A program made the translations under genes and the position numbers. Shown here piece after piece: positions 8,433 through 18,041 of a DNA stretch of 64,000 nucleotides (position 1 is the stretch's first letter; every line of letters starts with the position of its first letter). Source of the DNA: Streptomyces sp. NBC_01268 (GTDB lineage: Bacteria > Actinomycetota > Actinomycetes > Streptomycetales > Streptomycetaceae); NCBI RefSeq assembly GCF_036240795.1, contig NZ_CP108454.1:6198001-6262000 (forward strand). The letters are read 5' to 3'. Below the pieces are notes generated by a model. It ran no database searches and was not told the origin of the DNA. It worked only from the letters and a program-made list of their open reading frames with translations.

Positions 8433-9158
8433 GTGCCTCCCACCGAAGCGCACCCCGGCACCGAGGCCGCAGGCCCCGCACCCGCCACCGGCACCCAGCC
8501 GGGCGTCGACGACACCCTGGACCTGCAGCTGCCCGAGGAGCTCGTGGCGCTCCTCGCCGCCGACCCGCCGCGCGGGACCGCCGACGGCGACCTCCTCGAC
8601 GGCCTCGCCGACTGGCGACCGGCCGACACCCCCGTGGGGCGCTTCCAGCTCGTCCCCGTCCGGCTCGACCGCGACCTGCCGCTCCTCGCCCGCTGGATGA
8701 ACGACCCCGCCGTCGCCGCGTTCTGGGAGCTCGCCGGACCCCCGGACGTGACCGCCGACCACATCCGCGCCCAACTCGACGGCGACGGGCGCAGCGTCCC
8801 CTGCCTCGGCGTCCTCGACGCCACGCCGATGAGCTACTTCGAGATCTACCGGGCCGACCTCGACCCGCTCGCCCGGTACTACCCGGCGCGCCCGCACGAC
8901 ACCGGGATCCACCTGCTCGTCGGAGGAGTCGCCGACCGGGGCCGCGGGGTCGGCACCACCCTCCTGCGCGCCGTCGCCGACCTCGTCCTCGACCACCGGC
9001 CCCGGTGCACCCGGGTCCTCGCCGAACCCGACCTGCGCAACACCCCCTCCGTGGCGGCCTTCCTCGGCGCCGGCTTCCGCCTGTCCGCCGAGGTCGAGCT
9101 CTCCGACAAGAGGGCCGCGCTCATGGTCCGCGACCGCGCCCTGCGCCATCTCCTGTGA
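8433..9158 (+). CDS. GNAT acyltransferase of siderophore locus
   Basis: 241-residue N-acyltransferase of the siderophore GNAT type (RhbD/IucB/MbtK-like AlcB domain), predicted to acylate an amine or N-hydroxylamine of the siderophore precursor. The GNAT fold covers about residues 65-235: a RWMNDPAVAAFW substrate-side motif, YFEIYRADLDPLARYY, and the acyl-CoA loop in VADRGRGVGTTLLRA. GTG at 8433 is supported by GAGAGGAGAG 6 bases upstream. It sits between the two IucA/IucC synthetases, the order seen in hydroxamate citrate siderophore operons. The partner N-hydroxylase is absent from this locus, so the real acyl acceptor is uncertain. Confidence 0.85.
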   Translation: MPPTEAHPGTEAAGPAPATGTQPGVDDTLDLQLPEELVALLAADPPRGTADGDLLDGLADWRPADTPVGRFQLVPVRLDRDLPLLARWMNDPAVAAFWELAGPPDVTADHIRAQLDGDGRSVPCLGVLDATPMSYFEIYRADLDPLARYYPARPHDTGIHLLVGGVADRGRGVGTTLLRAVADLVLDHRPRCTRVLAEPDLRNTPSVAAFLGAGFRLSAEVELSDKRAALMVRDRALRHLL

Positions 9159-9218
9159 ACAGCCACTGACTCGCACCCACCGCCCGACCCACAGCGGTAC
9201 CCACCTTGAGGAGTCCTC

Positions 9219-11048
9219 GTGTCGACGTCCCCTGCACCCCACGACTCCGCACAGCCCGCACAGCCCGCACAGCCGGCCCTTTGCGGGCCGCCCGAGCTGA
9301 ACCCCGCCGCCTGGAGCCGGGCGTCCGCCCGCCTGCTCGCCAAGGCCATCGCCGAGTTCTCGTACGAGGAGGTGATCGAACCCCTACCGGCCGGGCCCGG
9401 CGGGGACGACGGCCGGCCGAGCCCGTACACCCTCACCCTCGACGACGGCGGCACGCTCGCCTTCACCGCCCGCCGCGGCGCGTACGGCGGCTGGCGCGTC
9501 GAGCCCGGCTCGATCACCGTCGACGGCAGGCCCGCCACCGACCCGCTGGACTTCCTCGTCCGCGCCCGGCGCCTGCTCGGCCTCGACGGCGCCACCCTCG
9601 GGCACCTCATCCGCGAGCTCACCACCACCCTCGCCGCCGACGCCCGGCTCGACCACACCGCGCTCACCGCCGCCGCCCTCGCCGACCTCGGCTACGCGGA
9701 ACTCGAAGGCCATCAGACCGGCCACCCGTGGCTCGTGCTCAACAAGGGCCGCATCGGCTTCTCCGCCACCGACGCCGCCCGCTGGGCCCCCGAGGCCCGT
9801 CGCCCGGCCCGCCTGCCGTGGATCGCCGTCAGCAGCCGGATCGCCGCCTACCGAGGCGTCGCCGGTCTCGACACCCCCGAGCTGCTCTACGCCCGCGAGC
9901 TCGACCCCGAGGTCCGCGAGGGCTTCCACGCCACGCTGCGGTCCCGCGGCCTCGACCCCGACGGGTACCTCCTCCTGCCGGTCCACCCCTGGCAGTGGGA
10001 CGAGGTCCTGCTCCCGCTGTACGCCCCGGCCATCGCCTCCGGGGCCCTGGTGCCACTCACCGAGGACGCCGACCTGCGCCTGCCGCAGCAGTCGATCCGC
10101 ACCTTCCTCAACACCAGCCGCCCCGACCGCCACACCGTCAAACTGCCGCTCTCCGTCCTCAACACCCTGGTCTGGCGCGGCCTGCCCACCGAGCGCACCC
10201 TCGCCGCCCCGGCCGTCACCTCCTGGGTCCACGGCCTGCGCGACGCCGACCCCTTCCTGCGCGAGGACTGCGGGGTGATCCTCCTCGGCGAGGTCGCCTC
10301 CGTCGCCGTCGAGCACCCGCTGTACGACCGGCTGCCGGAGGTGCCGTACCAATACAAGGAGCTGCTCGGGGCGATCTGGCGCGAACCCCTGCGGCTGCCG
10401 CCGGGCGAGCGCGCCCGGACCCTCGCCGCGCTGCTGCACACCGACCCCGAGGGCCGGGCCTTCGTCGCCGAGCTCGTCGGGCGCTCCGGGCTCGCCCCCC
10501 GCGCCTGGCTCCAGCGCCTCTTCGCCGCGATGATGCCGCCGCTGCTGCACTTCCTCTACCAGTACGGCACCGTCTTCTCCCCGCACGGCGAGAACGCCAT
10601 CGTCGTCTTCGACGCCCAGGACGTGCCCGTACGCCTGGCGATCAAGGACTTCGTCGACGACGTGAACATCAGCGCCCACCCGCTGCCCGAGCACGCCACC
10701 ATGCCGGAGGACGTCCGGGCCGTCCTGCTCACCGAGGAGCCCGACTTCCTCACCCAGTTCATCCATTCGGGCCTCTTCGTCGGCGTCTTCCGCTACCTGG
10801 CTCCCCTGTACGAGGAACAACTGGGCGTGCCGGAGGAGGAGTTCTGGACCCTGCTACGGGCCGAGATCCTCCGTCACCAGGCGCGCTTCCCGGAGCTGAA
10901 GGAACGCTTCGAGCTGTTCGACCTCCTCGTCCCCCGGATCGAGCGCCTCTGTCTCAACCGGAACCGGCTCCACCTGGACGGCTACCGCGACCGGCCCGAG
11001 CGCCCCCACGCGGCCGTCCACGGCACCGTCCCGAACCCCCTCGCGTGA
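9219..11048 (+). CDS. IucA/IucC family siderophore synthetase (second)
   Basis: 609-residue NIS synthetase, the second of the cluster, probably adding the second amine arm or closing the molecule. Signatures are HPWQWDE (256-262), QQSIRTF, KLPLSVLNT, PHGEN (455-459) and AIKDFVDDVNI near 475, with the FhuF-like C-terminus. GTG at 9219 has TTGAGGAG 6 bases upstream. The length is typical of the family, without the long N-terminal extension of the first synthetase. It closes the biosynthetic run: no transporter, esterase or N-hydroxylase gene follows before the helicase gene. Product chemistry cannot be derived from sequence alone. Confidence 0.91.
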   Translation: MSTSPAPHDSAQPAQPAQPALCGPPELNPAAWSRASARLLAKAIAEFSYEEVIEPLPAGPGGDDGRPSPYTLTLDDGGTLAFTARRGAYGGWRVEPGSITVDGRPATDPLDFLVRARRLLGLDGATLGHLIRELTTTLAADARLDHTALTAAALADLGYAELEGHQTGHPWLVLNKGRIGFSATDAARWAPEARRPARLPWIAVSSRIAAYRGVAGLDTPELLYARELDPEVREGFHATLRSRGLDPDGYLLLPVHPWQWDEVLLPLYAPAIASGALVPLTEDADLRLPQQSIRTFLNTSRPDRHTVKLPLSVLNTLVWRGLPTERTLAAPAVTSWVHGLRDADPFLREDCGVILLGEVASVAVEHPLYDRLPEVPYQYKELLGAIWREPLRLPPGERARTLAALLHTDPEGRAFVAELVGRSGLAPRAWLQRLFAAMMPPLLHFLYQYGTVFSPHGENAIVVFDAQDVPVRLAIKDFVDDVNISAHPLPEHATMPEDVRAVLLTEEPDFLTQFIHSGLFVGVFRYLAPLYEEQLGVPEEEFWTLLRAEILRHQARFPELKERFELFDLLVPRIERLCLNRNRLHLDGYRDRPERPHAAVHGTVPNPLA

Positions 11049-11097
11049 TCACGGGGAGGGACCGGCTGTCGGTGCCGACCCGTAGGCTGGAAGCGCT

Positions 11098-13071
11098 ATG
11101 ACGAAGCCATCCCTCCCCGACCTCCTCCACGCCGCCGTCGCCGCCGTCGGCGGCGTGGAGCGCCCCGGCCAGGTCACCATGGCCGAGGCCGTGACCGAGG
11201 CCATCGACGACGGTTCCCACCTCCTCGTCCAGGCCGGCACCGGCACCGGCAAATCCCTCGGCTACCTCGTACCCACGCTGGCGCAGGGGGAGCGGGTGGT
11301 CGTCGCGACGGCGACGCTGGCCCTCCAGCGCCAGCTCGTCGAGCGCGACCTCCCGCGGACCGTCGACGCCCTGCACCCGCAGCTGCGCCGCCGCCCGGAG
11401 TTCGCCATGCTCAAGGGCCGGTCGAACTACCTGTGCCTGCACCGCCTGCACGAGGGCGTTCCGCAGGACGAGGAGGACGGCCTCTTCGACCCCTTCGAGG
11501 CGGCCGCCCCCACCAGCAAGCTGGGCCAGGACCTGCTGCGGCTGCGGGACTGGTCCGACGAGACGGAGACCGGCGACCGGGACGACCTGACGCCGGGCGT
11601 CTCCGACCGGGCCTGGGCGCAGGTCTCGGTCTCCTCGCGCGAGTGCCTGGGCGCGAGCAAGTGCGCGTACGGCCCGGAGTGCTTCGCCGAGGCGGCCCGT
11701 GAGCGGGCCAAGCTGGCCGAGGTCGTCGTCACCAACCACGCCCTGCTCGCCATCGACGCGATCGAGGGTGCGCCGGTGCTGCCGCAGCACGAGGTGCTGA
11801 TCGTCGACGAGGCCCATGAGCTCGTCTCCCGGGTGACCGGCGTCGCCACGGGCGAGCTCACGCCCGGTCAGGTCAACCGGGCGGTGCGCCGGGCGGCGAA
11901 GCTGGTGGACGAGAAGACCGCCGACCAGCTGCAGACCGCGGCCGAGGGCTTCGAGCGGCTGATGGAGCTGGCCCTGCCGGGCCGTCTCGAGGAGATCCCG
12001 GAGGACCTGGCCTACGCGCTGATGGCGCTCCGCGACGCCTCCCGCGCGGTGATCACGGCCCTCGGCACCACCCGCGACCGTGCGGTGCAGGACGAGGACG
12101 CCGTCCGCAAGCAGGCCATGGCCTCCGTGGAGACCGTTCACGGGGTCGCCGAGCGGATCACCCAGGGCTCGGAGTACGACGTCGTCTGGTACGAGCGGCA
12201 CGACCGCTTCGGCGCTTCGCTGCGCGTCGCCCCGCTCACCGTCTCGGGGCTGCTGCGGGAGAAGCTGTTCGCCGACCGGTCGGTGGTCCTCACCTCCGCC
12301 ACCCTCAAGCTGGGCGGCGACTTCAACGGGGTGGGCGCCTCGCTCGGGCTCGCCCCCGAGGGCACCACGGGCGACGACCTGCCGGTCTGGAAGGGCATCG
12401 ACGTCGGCTCGCCCTTCGACTACCCGAAGCAGGGCATCCTCTACGTCGCCAAGCACCTGAACCGGCCCGCTCGGGACGGCGAGCGCGGCGACATGCTGGA
12501 CGAGCTGACCGAGCTGATGCAGGCGGCCGGTGGGCGCACCCTGGGCCTCTTCTCCTCGATGCGGGCCGCGCAGCAGGCGGCGGAGGAGCTGCGGAGCCGG
12601 ATTCCCGAGCTGCCGATCCTGCTCCAGGGCGAGGACACCCTCGGCGAGCTGATCAAGAACTTCGCGGCCGACCCGAAGACCTGTCTCTTCGGCACGCTCT
12701 CGCTGTGGCAGGGCGTCGACGTGCCGGGGCCGAGCTGCCAGCTCGTCGTGATGGACAAGATCCCCTTCCCGCGCCCCGACGACCCGCTGATGAGCGCGCG
12801 GCAGAAGGCGGTGGAGGACGCCGGCGGCAACGGCTTCATGGCGGTCGCGGCGACGCACGCGGCGCTGCTCATGGCGCAGGGCGCCGGCCGCCTGGTCAGG
12901 GCCACGGGGGACCGGGGCGTCGTCGCGATCCTCGACCCGCGGCTGGCGACGGCCCGGTACGGCAGCTATCTGAAGGCCTCACTGCCGGACTTCTGGTACA
13001 CCACCGACCGCAACCAGGTGCGGAAGTCGCTGGCGGCCATCGACGCGGCGGCGGGTGCCGCGGAGGCGTAG
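11098..13071 (+). CDS. DinG/XPD-like ATP-dependent DNA helicase
   Basis: 657-residue superfamily 2 iron-sulfur helicase related to DinG/XPD, expected to unwind DNA 5'-3' during repair. Walker A is AGTGTGKS (46-53), followed by four cysteines placed as in the 4Fe-4S cluster domain (Cys113, Cys183, Cys189, Cys195), Walker B DEAH (237-240) and the C-terminal helicase lobe with LWQGVDVPG and AQGAGRLVR. There is no Shine-Dalgarno; TAGGCT at 11083-11088 lies 9 bases before the ATG, so the mRNA may be leaderless. It converges on lexA, a neighbourhood consistent with DNA repair. I see no SOS box in its upstream 50 bases. Confidence 0.92.
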   Translation: MTKPSLPDLLHAAVAAVGGVERPGQVTMAEAVTEAIDDGSHLLVQAGTGTGKSLGYLVPTLAQGERVVVATATLALQRQLVERDLPRTVDALHPQLRRRPEFAMLKGRSNYLCLHRLHEGVPQDEEDGLFDPFEAAAPTSKLGQDLLRLRDWSDETETGDRDDLTPGVSDRAWAQVSVSSRECLGASKCAYGPECFAEAARERAKLAEVVVTNHALLAIDAIEGAPVLPQHEVLIVDEAHELVSRVTGVATGELTPGQVNRAVRRAAKLVDEKTADQLQTAAEGFERLMELALPGRLEEIPEDLAYALMALRDASRAVITALGTTRDRAVQDEDAVRKQAMASVETVHGVAERITQGSEYDVVWYERHDRFGASLRVAPLTVSGLLREKLFADRSVVLTSATLKLGGDFNGVGASLGLAPEGTTGDDLPVWKGIDVGSPFDYPKQGILYVAKHLNRPARDGERGDMLDELTELMQAAGGRTLGLFSSMRAAQQAAEELRSRIPELPILLQGEDTLGELIKNFAADPKTCLFGTLSLWQGVDVPGPSCQLVVMDKIPFPRPDDPLMSARQKAVEDAGGNGFMAVAATHAALLMAQGAGRLVRATGDRGVVAILDPRLATARYGSYLKASLPDFWYTTDRNQVRKSLAAIDAAAGAAEA

Positions 13072-13081
13072 CCACGTCGTC

Positions 13082-13118
13082 GTCCCGGGGCCCTGGAGAC
13101 ACGGCAGGGCCCCGGGAC
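13082..13118. terminator. Bidirectional terminator, helicase / lexA
   Basis: Perfect 14-bp arms (13082-13095 and 13105-13118) around a 9-base loop. It lies between the convergent ends of the helicase gene and lexA. Confidence 0.8.
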
Positions 13119-13164
13119 CGGCGCAGTGGGTCCCGGGGCCCGGTTCAGGGCCGACGAGGTGGTG

Positions 13165-13953
13165 TCACACCCGTCGCAGCACGGCGACGACCTTGCCGAG
13201 GATGGTGGCCTCGTCGCCGGGGATCGGCTGGTACGCCGCGTTGTGCGGGAGCAGCCAGACGTGCCCGTCCTCGCGCTTGAAGCGCTTGACCGTGGCCTCG
13301 CCGTCGAGCATGGCGGCCACGATGTCGCCGTTCTCGGCGACCGGCTGGCGGCGGACCGTGACCCAGTCCCCGTCGCAGATGGCGGCCTCGATCATGGAGT
13401 CACCGACGACCTTGAGGACGAAGAGCTCGCCGTCGCCGACCAGCTGTCGGGGGAGCGGGAAGACGTCCTCGACGGACTCCTCGGCCAGGATGGGGCCACC
13501 CGCCGCGATACGCCCGACCAGGGGGACGTAGGAGGCGGCGGGCTTGCCGGTGGTGTCCGTCGGCTGCGTGCTGGGCTGGTCCGAGCCGCGCACCTCGTAC
13601 GCACGGGGGCGGTGCGGGTCGCGGCGCAGGAAGCCCTTGCGCTCCAGGGCCATCAGCTGGTGCGCCACGGAGGAGGTGCTGGAGAGGCCCACGGCCTGCC
13701 CGATCTCACGCATCGACGGCGGGTACCCGCGGCGCTGGACCGAGTCGCGGATGACCTCGATGACCCGGCGCTGCCGGTCGGTGAGGCCGGAGCTGTCGGC
13801 CCGGATGCCTGGAGGTCGCCCGGGGAGCGAGCGCGCGGGTCGGCCGGGCTCCTCCCCGTTCATGGCTGCGTCATTCATCGCATGCACCGGCTCGAGTCGG
13901 CCCTGGGAGCGGTCCTGGGCAGTGATGGTGGCACTGTCTGCGGTGGTGGTCAC
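13165..13953 (-). CDS. lexA: LexA SOS repressor
   Basis: 262-residue SOS repressor/S24 self-cleaving protein. An N-terminal tail of about 52 residues precedes the winged helix (55-122, with [21 protein letters not shown]), then a linker and the S24 domain. The cleavage site is Ala151-Gly152 in RIAAGGPI, with catalytic Ser186 (VVGDSMIEA) and Lys223 (EATVKRF). GTG at 13953 is chosen because GAGAGGGG lies 7 bases upstream and the resulting N-terminus matches the Streptomyces LexA form I recall. An internal ATG would lose the tail but not the HTH. An SOS box lies 66-81 bases upstream, consistent with autorepression. Confidence 0.97.
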   Translation of the reverse strand: MTTTADSATITAQDRSQGRLEPVHAMNDAAMNGEEPGRPARSLPGRPPGIRADSSGLTDRQRRVIEVIRDSVQRRGYPPSMREIGQAVGLSSTSSVAHQLMALERKGFLRRDPHRPRAYEVRGSDQPSTQPTDTTGKPAASYVPLVGRIAAGGPILAEESVEDVFPLPRQLVGDGELFVLKVVGDSMIEAAICDGDWVTVRRQPVAENGDIVAAMLDGEATVKRFKREDGHVWLLPHNAAYQPIPGDEATILGKVVAVLRRV

Positions 13954-14018
13954 GTCGGCGGCCCCTCTCGAATGGTCTCCCTGGCTGGCACAACGGTAGT
14001 GGCTTTCGAAAGGTTGCG

Positions 14019-14034
14019 CCAAACACACGTTCGA
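14019..14034 (-). promoter_or_regulatory. SOS box (LexA operator) of lexA
   Basis: On the minus strand this reads TCGAACGTGTGTTTGG, matching the actinobacterial/Bacillus-type SOS box TCGAAC-N4-GTTCGA at 10 of 12 half-site positions (the left half is perfect). It lies 66 bases upstream of the lexA start, over the expected promoter. Confidence 0.8.
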
Positions 14035-14297
14035 GTGAAAAATCGCAGATCGACTTACGCGCGTGCGTACGGGGGTGTATGTGCGGCCGCACAGGGTGTG
14101 ACCGAGGGTCTCCGGCGTCCATGTCGCCGAAGTCTCAATTCGGTCATTACGGTAACCTTCGGCGCCGGGCCGCGAGCGGCGGGGTGCCCTCCCAGTGTCG
14201 CACCGGCGACCCCGGAATCCGTGCAGCCGCGCCCTTCCCGTACCCTCGTGGCCGGTTGGGGGCGACGACACGCGCGTCGGGTCGAAATCGCGGGCCA

Positions 14298-14344
14298 ACC
14301 CAAGATCTAGTGGTTGGATCGCATCAGCCACCTAGAACTAGTGG
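14298..14344 (+). promoter_or_regulatory. Tandem NrdR boxes upstream of nrdR-nrdJ
   Basis: Two related 16-bp partly palindromic sites, ACCCAAGATCTAGTGG (14298-14313) and CACCTAGAACTAGTGG (14329-14344), begin exactly 31 bases apart. They fit the NrdR box pattern (roughly ACACTATATATAGTGT) and the usual spacing of about three helical turns. TATGCT at 14376-14381 is a possible -10. NrdR would bind here and repress its own operon when dATP is high. Confidence 0.8.
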
Positions 14345-14454
14345 TCCTCGGTCTGCCGAGGGTCTCCACATCACCTATGCTGGTGGTCGCTTCGAGGGCC
14401 TTGACCGGCCCGGTGGGGCTTTTCAGTCGTGCCGTGAGGGAGGGTCGGAAACAC

Positions 14455-14964
14455 ATGCACTGCCCCTTCTGCAGGCACCCCGACAGCCGAGTCGTCGACA
14501 GTCGCACCACCGACGACGGGACGTCGATCCGACGCCGCCGCCAGTGCCCCGACTGCTCCCGCCGTTTCACGACGGTGGAGACGTGCTCGCTCATGGTGGT
14601 CAAGCGTTCGGGGGTCACCGAACCCTTCAGTCGCACCAAGGTCATCTCGGGCGTGCGCAAGGCATGCCAGGGACGCCCCGTCACCGAGGACGCGCTCGCC
14701 AAGCTGGGCCAGCGGGTCGAGGAGGCGGTGCGCGCCACCGGAAGCGCCGAGCTGACCACCCACGACGTGGGTCTGGCGATCCTCGGCCCGCTGCAGGAGC
14801 TCGACCTCGTCGCGTACCTGCGCTTCGCTTCCGTTTACAAGGCCTTCAACAGCCTCGAAGACTTCGAGGCCGCCATCACGGAGCTCCGTGAGCGGCCTCC
14901 CGCTGAGCTGCGCGGGATCGGAGCGACCCCCGAGGTCCCCGTTCCCGCCACCGCCGCCGACTAG
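14455..14964 (+). CDS. nrdR: Transcriptional repressor NrdR
   Basis: 169-residue regulator of ribonucleotide reductase genes. The N-terminal zinc ribbon has Cys3, Cys6, Cys31 and Cys34 (MHCPFC and CPDC). The ATP-cone domain (about 49-139), which senses ATP/dATP, starts at [15 protein letters not shown] at 14455 places the zinc ribbon at the extreme N-terminus as in all NrdR proteins and has GGGAGGG upstream. It is followed after 175 bases by nrdJ on the same strand. A hairpin at 14973-14993 (8-bp arms) just after the stop may reduce read-through. Confidence 0.97.
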   Translation: MHCPFCRHPDSRVVDSRTTDDGTSIRRRRQCPDCSRRFTTVETCSLMVVKRSGVTEPFSRTKVISGVRKACQGRPVTEDALAKLGQRVEEAVRATGSAELTTHDVGLAILGPLQELDLVAYLRFASVYKAFNSLEDFEAAITELRERPPAELRGIGATPEVPVPATAAD

Positions 14965-15139
14965 ATCGGCGGGCCGGACCGGGACGGTCCGGCGACAGGC
15001 CGCCGCGCGGCCCGGAAAGACCTGCCCCGAGTGAACCGTCAGGTGCTCGTGGCAACTGCACCACAAGACGAGTACAGAAGGCGGAGCCCTGGAATTTTCC
15101 AGGCGCTCCAGCGTGTTTTGCCCGTATATGGGAGGCGGC

Positions 15140-18031
15140 ATGACAGAGACGGCGAGCGGCCCGGCACGTGGTTCCCGCACCAAGGGGACCAAGGCGGCCA
15201 AGGGCCTGCGTATCGAGCGCATCCACACCACCCCCGGCGTGCATCCGTACGACGAGGTGAACTGGGAGCGCCGTGACGTCGTCATGACCAACTGGCGCGA
15301 CGGCTCGATCAACTTCGAGCAGCGTGGCGTCGAGTTCCCCGACTTCTGGTCGGTGAACGCGGTCAACATCGTCACCAGCAAGTACTTCCGCGGGGCCGTC
15401 GGCACCCCGCAGCGCGAGACCGGTCTCAAGCAGCTCATCGACCGGATCGTGAAGACCTACACGAAGGCCGGCGAGGAGTACGACTACTTCGCCTCGCCCG
15501 CCGACGCCGAGATCTTCGAGCACGAGCTGGCGTACGCCCTCCTGCACCAGATCTTCAGCTTCAACTCCCCGGTGTGGTTCAACGTCGGCACGCCGCAGCC
15601 CCAGCAGGTCTCCGCCTGCTTCATCCTGGCCGTCGACGACTCCATGGAGTCGATCCTCGACTGGTACAAGGAAGAGGGCATGATCTTCAAGGGCGGCTCC
15701 GGCGCCGGCCTGAACCTCTCCCGCATCCGCTCCTCCAAGGAGCTGCTCTCCTCCGGCGGCAACGCCTCCGGCCCGGTCTCCTTCATGCGCGGCGCCGACG
15801 CCTCCGCGGGAACGATCAAGTCGGGTGGCGCCACCCGCCGCGCCGCCAAGATGGTCATCCTCGACGTCGACCACCCGGACATCGAGGACTTCATCGAGAC
15901 CAAGGTCAAGGAGGAGGAGAAGATCCGCGCGCTGCGCGACGCGGGCTTCGACATGGACCTGGGCGGCGACGACATCACGTCCGTCCAGTACCAGAACGCC
16001 AACAACTCCGTCCGCGTGAACGACGAGTTCATGAAGGCCGTCGAGGCCGGCGGGAAGTTCGGTCTGCGCGCCCGCATGACCGGCGAGGTCATCGAGGAGG
16101 TCGACGCCAAGTCGCTCTTCCGCAAGATGGCCGAGGCCGCGTGGGCCTGTGCCGACCCGGGCATCCAGTACGACGACACGATCAACCACTGGCACACGTG
16201 CCCGGAGTCCGGCCGCATCAACGGCTCGAACCCGTGCAGCGAGTACATGCACCTGGACAACACGTCCTGCAACCTCGCCTCGCTGAACCTGATGAAGTTC
16301 CTCAAGGACGACGGCAAGGGCAACCAGTCCTTCGACGTCGAGCGCTTCGCCAAGGTCGTCGAGCTCGTCATCACCGCGATGGACATCTCCATCTGCTTCG
16401 CCGACTTCCCCACCCAGAAGATCGGCGAGAACACCCGCGCCTTCCGCCAGCTCGGCATCGGCTACGCCAACCTCGGCGCCCTGCTGATGGCGACCGGCCA
16501 CGCGTACGACTCCGACGGCGGCCGCGCCCTGGCCGGTGCCATCACCTCGTTGATGACCGGCACCTCGTACAAGCGCTCCGCCGAGCTTGCCGCCGTCGTC
16601 GGCCCCTACGACGGCTACGCGCTCAACGCCCAGCCGCACCAGCGCGTCATGCAGCAGCACGCCGACGAGAACACCAAGGCCGTCCGCGTGGACGACCTGG
16701 ACTCGCCGATCTGGGCCGCCGCCACGGAGGCCTGGCAGGACGTGATCCGCCTCGGCGCCAAGAACGGCTTCCGCAACGCGCAGGCCTCGGTCATCGCCCC
16801 CACCGGCACCATCGGTCTCGCGATGTCCTGCGACACCACCGGCCTCGAGCCCGACCTCGCCCTGGTCAAGTTCAAGAAGCTGGTCGGCGGCGGCTCGATG
16901 CAGATCGTCAACGGCACCGTCCCGCAGGCCCTGCGCCGCCTGGGTTACCAGGAGGAGCAGATCGAGGCGATCGTCGCCCACATCGCCGAGCACGGCAACG
17001 TGATCGACGCCCCCGGCCTGAAGACCGAGCACTACGAGGTCTTCGACTGCGCCATGGGCGAGCGTTCCATCTCCGCGATGGGCCACGTCCGCATGATGGC
17101 CGCCATCCAGCCGTGGATCTCCGGCGCCCTCTCCAAGACCGTCAACCTGCCGGAGACGGCGACGGTCGAGGACGTCGAGGAGGTCTACTTCGAGGCCTGG
17201 AAGATGGGCGTCAAGGCGCTCGCCATCTACCGCGACAACTGCAAGGTCGGCCAGCCCCTCTCCGCCAAGAAGAAGGAGGAGGAGAAGGCCGAGGTCACCG
17301 CGAAGTCCGAGGCGACGATCCGCGAGGCCGTCGAGAAGGTCGTCGAGTACCGCCCGGTGCGCAAGCGCCTCCCGAAGGGCCGCCCGGGGATCACCACCTC
17401 CTTCACCGTGGGTGGCGCCGAGGGCTACATGACCGCCAACTCCTACCCGGACGACGGTCTCGGCGAGGTCTTCCTGAAGATGTCCAAGCAGGGCTCGACG
17501 CTCGCCGGCATGATGGACGCCTTCTCCATCGCCGTCTCCGTCGGTCTCCAGTACGGCGTCCCCCTGGAGACGTACGTCTCGAAGTTCACCAACATGCGCT
17601 TCGAGCCGGCCGGCATGACGGACGACCCGGACGTGCGGATGGCGCAGTCGATCGTCGACTACATCTTCCGCCGCCTGGCGCTGGACTTCCTGCCCTTCGA
17701 GACCCGCTCCGCGCTCGGCATCCACTCCGCCGAGGAGCGTCAGCGTCACCTGGAGACCGGCTCCTACGAGCAGTCCGAGGACGACGTCGACGTCGACGTC
17801 GAGGGTCTGGCCCAGTCCGCTCCCCGCGCCCAGGAGCCGCAGGCCGTCCTCGCTCCGGTGCGCGCCGAGGTGCCCGCGCCGAAGCAGGCCCACACCTCCG
17901 CCGAGCTCGTCGAGATGCAGCTGGGCATCAGCGCGGACGCCCCGCTCTGCTTCTCCTGCGGTACGAAGATGCAGCGCGCCGGCTCCTGCTACATCTGCGA
18001 GGGCTGCGGCTCGACCAGCGGCTGCAGCTGA
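15140..18031 (+). CDS. nrdJ: Class II (adenosylcobalamin-dependent) ribonucleotide reductase
   Basis: 963-residue B12-dependent ribonucleoside-diphosphate reductase, converting ribonucleotides to deoxyribonucleotides without oxygen. Catalytic finger-loop residues are visible as NPCSE (364-368, radical Cys366 and Glu368), together with NNTSCNLASLNL-type sequence and the VIAPTGTIG phosphate region. The C-terminus has a zinc-finger-like cysteine module (CFSCGTKMQ...CYICEGCG) ending GCS. ATG at 15140 is chosen for GGGAGG at 15130-15135 and the usual MTETASGP beginning; an in-frame ATG at 15113 lacks a ribosome binding site. The 175-base gap from nrdR shows no AdoCbl riboswitch architecture, so control appears to come through the NrdR boxes. 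Two hairpins follow. Confidence 0.97.
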   Translation: MTETASGPARGSRTKGTKAAKGLRIERIHTTPGVHPYDEVNWERRDVVMTNWRDGSINFEQRGVEFPDFWSVNAVNIVTSKYFRGAVGTPQRETGLKQLIDRIVKTYTKAGEEYDYFASPADAEIFEHELAYALLHQIFSFNSPVWFNVGTPQPQQVSACFILAVDDSMESILDWYKEEGMIFKGGSGAGLNLSRIRSSKELLSSGGNASGPVSFMRGADASAGTIKSGGATRRAAKMVILDVDHPDIEDFIETKVKEEEKIRALRDAGFDMDLGGDDITSVQYQNANNSVRVNDEFMKAVEAGGKFGLRARMTGEVIEEVDAKSLFRKMAEAAWACADPGIQYDDTINHWHTCPESGRINGSNPCSEYMHLDNTSCNLASLNLMKFLKDDGKGNQSFDVERFAKVVELVITAMDISICFADFPTQKIGENTRAFRQLGIGYANLGALLMATGHAYDSDGGRALAGAITSLMTGTSYKRSAELAAVVGPYDGYALNAQPHQRVMQQHADENTKAVRVDDLDSPIWAAATEAWQDVIRLGAKNGFRNAQASVIAPTGTIGLAMSCDTTGLEPDLALVKFKKLVGGGSMQIVNGTVPQALRRLGYQEEQIEAIVAHIAEHGNVIDAPGLKTEHYEVFDCAMGERSISAMGHVRMMAAIQPWISGALSKTVNLPETATVEDVEEVYFEAWKMGVKALAIYRDNCKVGQPLSAKKKEEEKAEVTAKSEATIREAVEKVVEYRPVRKRLPKGRPGITTSFTVGGAEGYMTANSYPDDGLGEVFLKMSKQGSTLAGMMDAFSIAVSVGLQYGVPLETYVSKFTNMRFEPAGMTDDPDVRMAQSIVDYIFRRLALDFLPFETRSALGIHSAEERQRHLETGSYEQSEDDVDVDVEGLAQSAPRAQEPQAVLAPVRAEVPAPKQAHTSAELVEMQLGISADAPLCFSCGTKMQRAGSCYICEGCGSTSGCS

Positions 18032-18041
18032 CCTTCCGCGG

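Noticed and set aside
14965..15139. Possible adenosylcobalamin riboswitch upstream of nrdJ
   Set aside because: The gap is 175 bases and lacks the B12 box and the long multi-helix architecture; NrdR boxes upstream of nrdR explain the control.
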